Both the position numbers and the translations under genes were made by a program. The notes under the pieces are model-generated. The model was not told the DNA's origin. It did no database searches and saw nothing but the letters and a program-made list of their open reading frames with translations. This document shows, piece by piece, positions 1-6,362 of a DNA stretch of 6,366 bases. The number at the start of each line of letters is the position of its first letter. Within the stretch, counting starts at the first letter, position 1. The DNA comes from Elusimicrobiota bacterium (GTDB lineage Bacteria > Elusimicrobiota > Elusimicrobia > UBA1565 > JACRDR01): the NCBI GenBank assembly GCA_016212845.1, contig JACRDR010000131.1:1-6366 (forward strand), in the 5' to 3' direction.

Positions 1-1
1 C

Positions 2-1210
2 ATCGAACGCCGCGTGACCGAGGCGACGCAGGTGCTCAAGCGCGAGAAGGCCACCCTCGAGCGCGAGGCGCAGCGCACCGAGACCGTCCTCACCAACATG
101 GCCGAAGGCGTGGTCGTCGTCGACGACGCCGGCAAGATCTTGATGATGAACCCCGCCGCCGAGGAGATCTACGGCGCCTCTCTCTCCGAAGTCGCGGGCA
201 AGCCGCTCTCGGACGCGGTGAAGGAAGAGCATCTCCTCTCCCTCGCGCAGCAGGTCGCTCCGCCGCCGGCGGAAGGCGCCTTCGTTCCTCAGGTCGACGT
301 CGTCAGCACTGACGAGTCCCGCAAGATCCTGCGAGCCTCCTCGGCGGTCGTGCAGAACGAGGCGGGCAAGACCGTCGGTATGGTGTCCGTGATCACCGAC
401 GTCACCAAGCAGAAGGAGTTGGCCAAGGTGGAGCGCGAATTCATCGCGCACGTGACCCACGAACTCCGGGCGCCGCTCTCGGCCATCCGCGCCGCGCTGG
501 AGATCCTCCAGGGCCAGTTCGCGGGCAAGCTCGGCGCCGACGACGAGCGCATGATGGGCACCGCGCTCCGCAACGCCGACCGCCTCAACGATCTCATCCG
601 CGACATCTTGGACTTCGGCAAGATCGAATCCGGCCAGATGACCGTGCATCCCCAGCCCGCCGACGCCAAAATGATCGCGGAGGAGGCGGTCGAGAGCCTC
701 GGGCCCTGGGCGACGAAGAAGACGATCCAACTCACGCTCGAGGCGCCGGACGGCCTCCCGCAGGTCAACGCCGACTCCAAGCGCATCGTCCAGGTCATCA
801 TCAATCTGCTCTCCAACGCCATCAAGTTCACCCCCAAGAACGGCAGCGTCACGGTCATCCTCGAGAAGACGATGGACGAGGGCGTGAAGTACGTCCAGTT
901 CGGCGTGCGCGACACCGGTCCGGGCATCGACAAGGCCGACCAGGAAAAGATCTTCCAAAAGTTCGTGCAGATCGCCGCGGGCGAGAAGCACGTCGGCGGC
1001 ACGGGCCTCGGCCTCGCGATCGCCAAGGCGCTCGTCGGCATGCACAAGGGCAAGATGTGGGTGGACTCCGACGAAGGGCGCGGCGCCACGTTCCTTTTCA
1101 CGATCCCGTTCTACGTCCCGCCGGACATCATGACCGAGACCGTCTCGCAGGCCCCCGCTCCCGAAGAAGACAAGAAGAAGAGCTGGTGGGCGCGTTTGTT
1201 CGGCCGTTAA
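2..1210 (+). CDS. Sensor histidine kinase, PAS-HisKA-HATPase_c (5' end outside window)
   Basis: Membrane-associated or cytoplasmic two-component sensor kinase that would autophosphorylate on histidine and pass the phosphate to a response regulator. The frame is open to the left edge (I-E-R-R precede the GTG at 14), and the first residues form a charged heptad-like helix typical of a post-HAMP or signalling coiled coil. I therefore treat it as 5'-truncated rather than starting at GTG 14. Counting from that GTG: coiled coil 1-25, PAS domain about 26-130 (NMAEGVVVVDDAGKI, then NPAAEEIYG), HisKA with phospho-acceptor His149 in HVTHELRAP, N box with Asn264 and Asn268, G1 box DTGPGID at 300-306, F box FQKF at 314-317, G2 box GTGLGLA at 329-335. 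All catalytic boxes look intact. After the ATPase fold comes an acidic stretch and a basic/aromatic tail, KKKSWWARLFGR. No response regulator is visible downstream, so the partner is upstream or elsewhere. The signal sensed is unknown because the input region is missing. Confidence 0.95.
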   Translation: MERRVTEATQVLKREKATLEREAQRTETVLTNMAEGVVVVDDAGKILMMNPAAEEIYGASLSEVAGKPLSDAVKEEHLLSLAQQVAPPPAEGAFVPQVDVVSTDESRKILRASSAVVQNEAGKTVGMVSVITDVTKQKELAKVEREFIAHVTHELRAPLSAIRAALEILQGQFAGKLGADDERMMGTALRNADRLNDLIRDILDFGKIESGQMTVHPQPADAKMIAEEAVESLGPWATKKTIQLTLEAPDGLPQVNADSKRIVQVIINLLSNAIKFTPKNGSVTVILEKTMDEGVKYVQFGVRDTGPGIDKADQEKIFQKFVQIAAGEKHVGGTGLGLAIAKALVGMHKGKMWVDSDEGRGATFLFTIPFYVPPDIMTETVSQAPAPEEDKKKSWWARLFGR

Positions 1211-1321
1211 GCCCGCCTCAAGACCCGTCGCCGGCCCTCGAATTCCTCAGTAAATTACGACTTCTTTCCGCTTCCTTCTCTTTTCATCGCTCTCCCGGCC
1301 CGATTCCGGCATCCTGGAGGC
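1211..1321 (+). promoter_or_regulatory. Intergenic leader with polypyrimidine tract before the GH-like gene
   Basis: The 111 nt between the kinase stop and the glycosidase-like ATG contain an AT-rich patch (AGTAAATTACGA, about 1249-1260), followed by a pyrimidine tract at 1261-1285 with a single purine in 25 nt, then GGAGG at 1316-1320. The AT-rich patch could hold a -10 element, but no convincing -35 is visible. No hairpin with a U-run, i.e. no terminator for the kinase, was found. The promoter assignment is a guess based on position and base composition. Confidence 0.25.
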
Positions 1322-2473
1322 ATGAACCTCCTGATCTTGACGCTGCTGGCGGGGCTGGCCTCCGCTCTTTCCGGCTCGAAGCTCGGTCCCCACGTCCTCG
1401 GGGACGCCAACGACGCTTCGGCCCGGCTGCTGCAGGACGCGTGTCCTAGAGTCGCCAAGTGGCTGGCTCGCTCCGGCGAGGGCGCCGCCGTCCGGCGCTA
1501 TCGCGAGAAGTGCCCCGGCGGCCAGATCGTGATCCGCGTGTACGTTCCGCAGTCGGTGCACTACGGGCTGTCGATGCGGCCCGAGCAGGCCGCCGAGGAC
1601 TTCTGGGCGCGCATCTCCCCGGAGCTCTCCGAGCTGCCGCCGTCTTTGGTCGACTGGTTGGAAGGCGTCAACGAGCTCGACAACGTGGAAGACTGGTACC
1701 ACAACGGCGAGGCTTCCCTTTGGTTCGCCGCGTTCTCATCGCGCCTGGCGGATTTGATCCACGCCGCCGGCTACGACCCGCTTCTGGGCTCCATCGCGGT
1801 CGGCAATCCGTCGCTCGAAGGGGAACAGCTGTTCGGAAAAGGCGGCGCCATGGCACCGCTCGCCGCCGTCATCCGTTCGAAGCCTTATAAGGTGGGCTGG
1901 AGCTATCACGCCTACGGCGACAATCTCTTCTCCGCCGACGACGCGAAGTATTGGACCCTGCGCTACCGGATGATCCGCGATCAGGCGGGACTGCAGGGTG
2001 TGCCGCTCGTGCTGACCGAGGGCGGGCAGGACGGCGGCCGCGGCGGCTGGATCGGCCGGACCTCGCCCGAGGACTTCATGAAGTGGCTCGGCTGGCTCGA
2101 CTCCGAGCTCAAGAAAGACCGCGAGGTCGAAGGCGTGACCTTGTTCCAAGTGGGCCAGCACGCCGATTGGAAGAAGTTCGATCTCGGCCCGATCGCCGAG
2201 CGGCTCGCCGAGCACATCAAGGGCGATAAGTCCGTCCCCGCTCCGGCGGCGCAAGCGCTGCCGCCGGTCCCGCCGCCCGCTCCGAAAGCGGCGCCGCAGC
2301 CCGTCGCGGCCGCGGTCCTGCGCGCCGCCGCCGGACAGTCATTCGGCGAGCAGGACGAAGAGACCCAGGCCCAATTCATCGCCTACTGGACGCCTCGCGG
2401 CATCGACCCCGAGAAGCGCTGGGTCGAGGAGCATAACCTCGACCTCACCCACCCCGGCTGGCGCGACCGCTGA
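1322..2473 (+). CDS. Secreted TIM-barrel glycoside hydrolase-like protein (clan GH-A type)
   Basis: Predicted exported protein of 383 aa that probably hydrolyses a glycan outside the cytoplasm. The substrate cannot be read from sequence. The N-terminus is a short signal peptide (MNLLILTLLAGLASA, cleavage near residue 15). The body, about 20-300, alternates beta and helix segments in TIM-barrel style. GVNELDN places Asn117-Glu118 where clan GH-A enzymes carry the acid/base. WSYHAYG (His196, Tyr198) fits a substrate-cleft strand. VPLVLTEGG places Glu233 as candidate nucleophile. Cys41 and Cys64 could form a disulfide. A Pro/Ala-rich linker spans about 304-335, followed by a charged 45-residue C-terminus without recognised fold. 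ATG 1322 is the only reasonable start, as the upstream frame has no start codon. Its GGAGG lies just 1 nt from the ATG, closer than usual. The stop codon is the first triplet of a perfect palindrome. The GH-A assignment rests on motif order alone; a catalytically inactive barrel is possible. Confidence 0.85.
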   Translation: MNLLILTLLAGLASALSGSKLGPHVLGDANDASARLLQDACPRVAKWLARSGEGAAVRRYREKCPGGQIVIRVYVPQSVHYGLSMRPEQAAEDFWARISPELSELPPSLVDWLEGVNELDNVEDWYHNGEASLWFAAFSSRLADLIHAAGYDPLLGSIAVGNPSLEGEQLFGKGGAMAPLAAVIRSKPYKVGWSYHAYGDNLFSADDAKYWTLRYRMIRDQAGLQGVPLVLTEGGQDGGRGGWIGRTSPEDFMKWLGWLDSELKKDREVEGVTLFQVGQHADWKKFDLGPIAERLAEHIKGDKSVPAPAAQALPPVPPPAPKAAPQPVAAAVLRAAAGQSFGEQDEETQAQFIAYWTPRGIDPEKRWVEEHNLDLTHPGWRDR

Positions 2474-2513
2474 CGGAGTCAATTTGGGGACAGTCCCCAA
2501 ATTGACTCCGTCA
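2471..2513. repeat. Perfect 43-nt palindrome between convergent genes
   Basis: Two 21-nt arms (2471-2491 and 2493-2513) are exact reverse complements around a single central A at 2492. The core reads TTTGGGGACAGTCCCCAAA. The outermost TGA on the + strand is the stop of the GH-like gene. The outermost TCA is, on the - strand, the TGA stop of comF. As RNA from either side it would fold into a very stable hairpin, so it could act as a bidirectional transcription stop or 3'-end protector. There is no U-run after either arm, so it is not a classic intrinsic terminator. Its form also fits a dispersed REP-like palindromic element; whether it recurs in the genome cannot be seen here. Confidence 0.9.
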
Positions 2514-3206
2514 GTCCCGCGCGAGGACGAACGCTCGGATTTCGCGCGCGCCGGCGGCCTGCAGGGCGAGGCCGCACGCCTCGAGCGTGCCGCCCGAGGT
2601 GCAGACGTCGTCGATCAGCAGGACCGAGTCGGGCGGGGGCGGACCCTGCCACTCAAAAGCGCCCTCCAGGTTTTTCAGGCGCGAATCGCGGCTGAGCCCC
2701 CACTGGGCGCGGGTGCGGCGCGTGCGCACCAGGCCGGGCAGGCAGGGAAGGCGCGAGGCGCGCGACACCGCGGCGGCGAGCAGCTCCGCTTGGTTGAAGC
2801 CGCGCTCGCGCAGCCTTCTGGGGTGGAGGGGGACCGGAATGATCGCGCGCGCCCCGGCGAGCTCGCGATGCCGGCGGAAGCGGCCCGCCATCCAGTCCGC
2901 GAGCGCGCGTCCCGCGTCGAGCCGTCCTCGATACTTAAAGGAGTGCAGCAGCTCCCGCACGGGCGCGCGATACGAGAACGCGGCGCGGATCGCGTCGACC
3001 GCGAACAGTCTCCCGCGGCATCTCCGGCACAGGTCCTCGCGCTTGGCGTGCGGCGCGCCGCAGCGGGCGCAGAGCCGCTCCGAAAGCATGCGCACCGACG
3101 ACAGGCACGCGCCGCACAGCGGCCCCTGGATCAGCCGGGGCAGATCCTCGCGGCAAGCCCCGCACGTCCGCGGCGCGATGAAGTCGAGCAATAGTTCCAT
3201 ACCCAT
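2511..3206 (-). CDS. comF: ComF family protein (double zinc ribbon plus phosphoribosyltransferase fold)
   Basis: A 231-aa protein of the ComF/GntX family, of normal length. The N-terminus carries four CxxC knuckles (Cys15/18, 31/34, 46/49, 60/63), predicted to bind two zinc ions. The rest is a type I phosphoribosyltransferase domain. IIPVPLHPRRLRERGFNQA (122-140) and the R-x3-Q-x2-L...R-x2-N...F block (about 164-184) are ComF signatures. VLLIDDVCTSGGT (195-207) is the PRPP-binding loop with Asp199-Asp200. Family members take part in natural transformation after DNA enters the cytoplasm, but many carriers are not known to be competent, so the role here is inferred from family. Two ATGs lie 6 nt apart (3206 and 3200), neither with a clear Shine-Dalgarno. 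A TATATA box overlaps the first, so the second (MELLLDFIAPRTC) may be the true start. The gene stands alone, convergent with the GH-like gene and divergent from the Cys-rich protein gene. Confidence 0.95.
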   Translation of the reverse strand: MGMELLLDFIAPRTCGACREDLPRLIQGPLCGACLSSVRMLSERLCARCGAPHAKREDLCRRCRGRLFAVDAIRAAFSYRAPVRELLHSFKYRGRLDAGRALADWMAGRFRRHRELAGARAIIPVPLHPRRLRERGFNQAELLAAAVSRASRLPCLPGLVRTRRTRAQWGLSRDSRLKNLEGAFEWQGPPPPDSVLLIDDVCTSGGTLEACGLALQAAGAREIRAFVLARD

Positions 3207-3285
3207 ATATACGAACGAGCGGCGAATTAGTTCCCTTTCTCGAGCTATGGCGGCGCCCGCCGTTCGGGGGATATACTGGCGGGGC
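3207..3285. promoter_or_regulatory. Divergent promoter region, comF / Cys-rich protein gene
   Basis: Short spacer between two outward-facing genes. On the + strand, TATACT at 3272-3277 (5 of 6 to the TATAAT consensus) lies 8 nt before GTG 3286. On the - strand, TATATA (3211 down to 3206) lies 5 nt before ATG 3200. No good TTGACA-like box is present at 16-18 nt on either side. With the boxes this close to the start codons, both transcripts could be leaderless or nearly so. A small GGCGG-CGC-CCGCC hairpin lies at 3249-3261. The reading is inference from position and hexamer match. Confidence 0.4.
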
Positions 3286-4545
3286 GTGGCCGAACTCGAT
3301 CCGGACGCTCGCTCGCGGAAGCTCTTTTACGCCGCCGTCGCCGTCCTTCTTCTGGGCCTCGCCGTGTACGCGGGCTCCTCCCGCCGGGAATCCGGGTTGG
3401 TCGCCGCCGCCCGGCCGGCGATTACGGACGCGGACCCTTCCCTGCTTCGGTGGCCGGCGAGGGACAAAGGCGCGCGCAGAACTCCGATGTCGTTCGATGA
3501 GTTCCTGGCCGTTTTTCAGGGCGTCGACGCCCAGCCCGCCGCGCGCCGCTTCATGGACGCGTTTCTCGAGGTCCCGCGGCTTCGAGACGCCTGGCTCCGC
3601 GCCGAGAAGACGAAGGACCTCGAGCGTTTCGCGGCGGAACTTAAGGAGGGGCCGGAGTTTCATCGACTGCTGGCCCAGCACGGAGCGGACCCGGAGTTTA
3701 AGAGTCTCGTGGAAACGACACTGTCTCGATCGCCCGCCTTAGACGACCTCTTGGCCGGAATTCGCGACGGCGCGGCGGCCGGACCCGAACTGCTCGTACG
3801 TTCTCCGCGCGAGTTTTCCGCGTCGGCGGGGCCGCTCGTGAAGGCCTCCGGACGCGACGCCTCGAAGCCGGGCGAGCAATTCGTGGGAGCGCCGCGTTCC
3901 GGCGGGACGGACGCGCCGGGAGGCCGCTCCGGCGACTTTTCGGGGACGACTCCCGATGGACCCGGCGACGCGGCCCACCAGGTGAAGCCCGGCTTGATCG
4001 CGGCCGCGGACGCCAAGAGCGACCCGATGCGGCGCCTGCTCGAGATGTACCCGTGGCTCGGCGAGCTGAGCGATCAGGAACGCCGCAGCCTGCAATCGCA
4101 GATCGACAAGGACGGACTGTGGGGGGCCTGCTTCAAGCTCAAATTGTATGAACGGTGCCGGAGCGCGTGCGCCGCGTCCGGCGGCCAGTGCCGTCCCGTT
4201 CCCGGCTGGAACTCCTGCCTCGACGCCTACAACGGCGACGAGAACGCCTGCAACGTCGAGTGCCCGCTTCAGCCGGGCTGCGTGCCGGGAGGAGGCTCCG
4301 GCGGCGGCTCCACCTCGGGAGGGCCGGAGGAGCCCTGCCGGCCCACCGCGAACGCTCTGCGCTGCCGGGATGGGTACACCCCGCGGTGGAATTACCGAGC
4401 CTGCCAGTGGCGATGCGTCGCCGATGCTCCGACGATGGACTGCATGATCACCCCCGTATTTCCCCTTCCGCGGTGCGCGGACGGCACCCAGGCGCGCTGG
4501 CTTTCCGCCGAATGCCGTTATTCCTGCGTGCTCGCGGCCCCATAG
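3286..4545 (+). CDS. Membrane-anchored Cys-rich protein with duplicated cysteine module, unknown function
   Basis: I do not recognise this 419-aa protein. From GTG 3286 it has a short charged cytoplasmic N-terminus (RSRK), one hydrophobic helix at about 13-30 (LFYAAVAVLLLGLAVYAG) predicted to anchor it N-in/C-out, a mostly helical acidic/basic region at about 68-165, and a Gly/Ser/Pro-rich linker at about 170-240. A helical stretch follows (RLLEMYPWLGELSDQERRSL), then a region with 16 cysteines (282-414). The last two blocks are a duplication: C351-x8-C360-x12-C373-x3-C377 and C386-x10-C397-x12-C410-x3-C414, each with CxDGxxxRW starting at the second Cys. A GGGSGGGS spacer precedes them. The even Cys count and topology suggest disulfides outside the cytoplasm. 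An in-frame ATG at 3247 would add 13 residues. I prefer GTG 3286 because of the TATACT box between the two, but neither has a proper Shine-Dalgarno. The frame stays open far upstream across comF, which is a GC-driven shadow. Confidence 0.85.
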   Translation: MAELDPDARSRKLFYAAVAVLLLGLAVYAGSSRRESGLVAAARPAITDADPSLLRWPARDKGARRTPMSFDEFLAVFQGVDAQPAARRFMDAFLEVPRLRDAWLRAEKTKDLERFAAELKEGPEFHRLLAQHGADPEFKSLVETTLSRSPALDDLLAGIRDGAAAGPELLVRSPREFSASAGPLVKASGRDASKPGEQFVGAPRSGGTDAPGGRSGDFSGTTPDGPGDAAHQVKPGLIAAADAKSDPMRRLLEMYPWLGELSDQERRSLQSQIDKDGLWGACFKLKLYERCRSACAASGGQCRPVPGWNSCLDAYNGDENACNVECPLQPGCVPGGGSGGGSTSGGPEEPCRPTANALRCRDGYTPRWNYRACQWRCVADAPTMDCMITPVFPLPRCADGTQARWLSAECRYSCVLAAP

Positions 4546-4685
4546 CCGCGGTCAAACGGCGATCAAAATGAACTGCCGCACCGCTGGATTGTCATTTACA
4601 ATAAAGCGCTATTCGTTTTGATCGGTTTTCGCGTGGCCGCCGCCGGCCGACTTCGCCTATCCTCGCGAAGACGGCGGAGGGAGCC
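4546..4685 (+). promoter_or_regulatory. Intergenic AT-rich island within an inverted repeat; possible promoter
   Basis: Arms CGATCAAAATGAA (4560-4572) and TTCGTTTTGATCG (4612-4624) are reverse complements with one mismatch, separated by 39 nt. Inside is a smaller ATTGT-CATTT-ACAAT hairpin (4588-4602). This is the most AT-rich patch of the right half. TTGTCA (4590-4595, one mismatch to TTGACA) and TACAAT (4597-4602) both resemble sigma-70 boxes, but they are not properly spaced with each other and neither has a good partner. It could hold the promoter of the next gene, an operator, or a weak end-of-transcript hairpin for the previous one. Shine-Dalgarno GGAGG lies at 4676-4680, 5 nt before ATG 4686. 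Confidence 0.35.
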
Positions 4686-6353
4686 ATGTTCGATACGATG
4701 GAGCGGCGGCTGCAGCGGCAGCCTTGGATCGGGGGTCTGCTGGTCCTGGCCTTGGCGTTCTCCGGCTACGAAGGGGCGAAGAGCGTCTCGGCGCGCTTCG
4801 AATCGCGCGACGCGGCATCGCCGGAGTGGCCCCACGACGACCTTCGCGATGCGTTGAACGCGGAGTTCGAGGCGCCGCGGCCTACGGTCGCGGAATTGAC
4901 TCGGCCTCCTCGGGGGTTCGAAGCCCAGGCGCCGGTCGTCCTGGCGTCCGCGGGGTTGCCGGAGATTGGGGGGACTCGATTCGAAGCGTCTCCGATTCAG
5001 TCCGCGGTTTCGGTGGAGCGCACCGCCGCGGGACTGCCTGCATCCGCGAGCGGCGGCGGGTCCGCCGGGACGACCGCCGTCGACTCGACTTCGGGTTCCG
5101 CCGAGCCTATGTCCCGTACGCGCGTTCCCGCGGCTGGCCGGAGGGTCCAAGACCGGAACACCCCGGGTCTTCGAGGGACTCGCTCACGGGCGTTTGGCCG
5201 GCTGCTGTCGGCCGCTCCGGCGGCGCGCGGCTCCGGACGACGGAGCGCCGCGACTCGCCTTTCCGCCGCCGCCCCGGCGAGCCTCAATGGAGGCGCCTCC
5301 TCTCCGAGGGATACGCCGGCCGTGACGGCGCCCGTGACGGCGTTGGCTTCCCTCCCGGAACCGGCCCGCGCCGTGGAGACGGGACGGAGCGTCCAGCCGG
5401 GCGCGGCCGCGCCGGCTGCGAAGAATCCGGGCGCCGCGGCGCGGTGCCGCGCGGTTTCGGCCGGCGCGGACAGCGCGGCGGCCGCGGCCAAGAGCTTGCG
5501 CTCGGCACGGCGCCAAGCGGTGGGCCAGATCGAAACGATCGTGCGTTCCGCCAAGACCGCGGCCGCCAAGGCTCTGGCGGAAGAAAAGCCTCTGCCGGCG
5601 CGGCTGGCGAAGCGGTTCCGCTGCGAGGGCTGCGAAAAGGTGAACGCCTGCGTCCAAGGCGCCCAGTCCATGTCGACGATCCTAGTCAAGACTCTCGAGG
5701 ATGAGGGCGCGCGTTTGCGCTCGGCCCTGGAGATCATCGCTCCGCCGACGATCGTCTCTCCCATGGGACTTCCGCCGGCTCCCTACGAACCCGCGTGGGA
5801 AGCGCCCGTCCGAGACGCGAACGTCCTCGACCGTCAGGCCTTCGAGCTCTCGAGCCAGCTCATTTTGGGCGCAGGACAGCGGGTGGGCGACTGCACGGCG
5901 GACATCCCGAAGGAGCTGACGTCCTGCGACTCGCACGGCTCGAAAGCCTGCCGGAAAGTTCCGTATGCCGAAGGCGACCGCGTCCGGAAGGAATTCGGGG
6001 CCCTGGCCAAGGACGTCTCCGACCGGCAGACGCGCGTGATCGCTCTTCTCGGCGGCTGGCTGCGCGGGAAGCGCCCCGCCGCGCCGGGAGAGGAGCCCGC
6101 GCGTCTGCTCAAAAAGCACAACGAGGCCGCCGCCGTATGGGCGGATTGGCTGCCGGAAGGGCTGAACTCTCCGATGGCGGAGGCGGAGGACGAGTATGCC
6201 CAAGCGGTCCGAAATATCGCCCGGACCGACGAGCGCGGTCGTCTGTTCGTGGAGGGCGCGGCCGGCATCGCCGGGGCGGCGACGCTCGCCGGACGCGGGG
6301 CGCGCGCGTGGGAGAAGGCGCGCTTCGCCGCGTGCGGCGCGTCGATCAAGTAG
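4686..6353 (+). CDS. Membrane-anchored Ala-rich protein with eight cysteines, unknown function
   Basis: A 555-aa protein I do not recognise. The start is secure: GGAGG sits 5 nt upstream of ATG 4686. Residues 1-12 are charged, and 14-29 (WIGGLLVLALAFSGYE) form one hydrophobic helix that looks like a signal anchor or an uncleaved signal. About 75-250 is low-complexity (Ala, Ser, Gly, Pro, Arg) and probably disordered. From about 254 it becomes helical: an Ala/Lys/Arg-rich coiled-coil-like segment (260-300), a CEGC motif with a third Cys (313, 316, 322), a further helical region to about 350, and a Pro-rich turn (IAPPTIVSPMGLPPAPYEP). A second Cys cluster follows (403, 414, 422), then a helical segment with conserved-looking WLRG and WADWLPEG, and a glycine-zipper stretch (about 521-538, G-x2-G-x2-G spacing) that could be a second membrane segment. 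The last Cys is 550. The next gene starts 9 nt after the stop, so they are very likely co-transcribed. Function unknown; an envelope role is inferred from the anchor only. Confidence 0.8.
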   Translation: MFDTMERRLQRQPWIGGLLVLALAFSGYEGAKSVSARFESRDAASPEWPHDDLRDALNAEFEAPRPTVAELTRPPRGFEAQAPVVLASAGLPEIGGTRFEASPIQSAVSVERTAAGLPASASGGGSAGTTAVDSTSGSAEPMSRTRVPAAGRRVQDRNTPGLRGTRSRAFGRLLSAAPAARGSGRRSAATRLSAAAPASLNGGASSPRDTPAVTAPVTALASLPEPARAVETGRSVQPGAAAPAAKNPGAAARCRAVSAGADSAAAAAKSLRSARRQAVGQIETIVRSAKTAAAKALAEEKPLPARLAKRFRCEGCEKVNACVQGAQSMSTILVKTLEDEGARLRSALEIIAPPTIVSPMGLPPAPYEPAWEAPVRDANVLDRQAFELSSQLILGAGQRVGDCTADIPKELTSCDSHGSKACRKVPYAEGDRVRKEFGALAKDVSDRQTRVIALLGGWLRGKRPAAPGEEPARLLKKHNEAAAVWADWLPEGLNSPMAEAEDEYAQAVRNIARTDERGRLFVEGAAGIAGAATLAGRGARAWEKARFAACGASIK

Positions 6354-6362
6354 GAGCCTTCG

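Noticed and set aside
14..16. GTG as the true kinase start
   Set aside because: The frame is open to the window edge, no SD is visible, and the first residues look like the middle of a signalling helix.
289..1101. Antisense open frame of 270 codons within the histidine kinase
   Set aside because: It mirrors the GC-rich codons of an intact kinase, and its Ser/Arg/Pro-rich product has no domain.
2471..2513. Palindrome as a classic rho-independent terminator
   Set aside because: The hairpin is strong, but no T-run follows on either strand, so only a non-canonical termination role is possible.
2587..3285. Long + strand open frame across comF, joined to the Cys-rich protein
   Set aside because: It lies antisense to a clear comF gene, has low-complexity Arg/Ser-rich content, and no start signal. 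The real + gene begins near 3247-3286.
4724..5704. Alternative + frame of 326 codons overlapping the Ala-rich gene
   Set aside because: Its product is almost all Arg/Gly/Ser, typical of a shifted frame in GC-rich DNA. I saw no reason to invoke a frameshift.
4997..5764. Antisense open frame of 255 codons within the Ala-rich protein gene
   Set aside because: It lies opposite the low-complexity Ala/Arg region. The + strand frame has a good SD, an anchor helix and continues for 555 codons.
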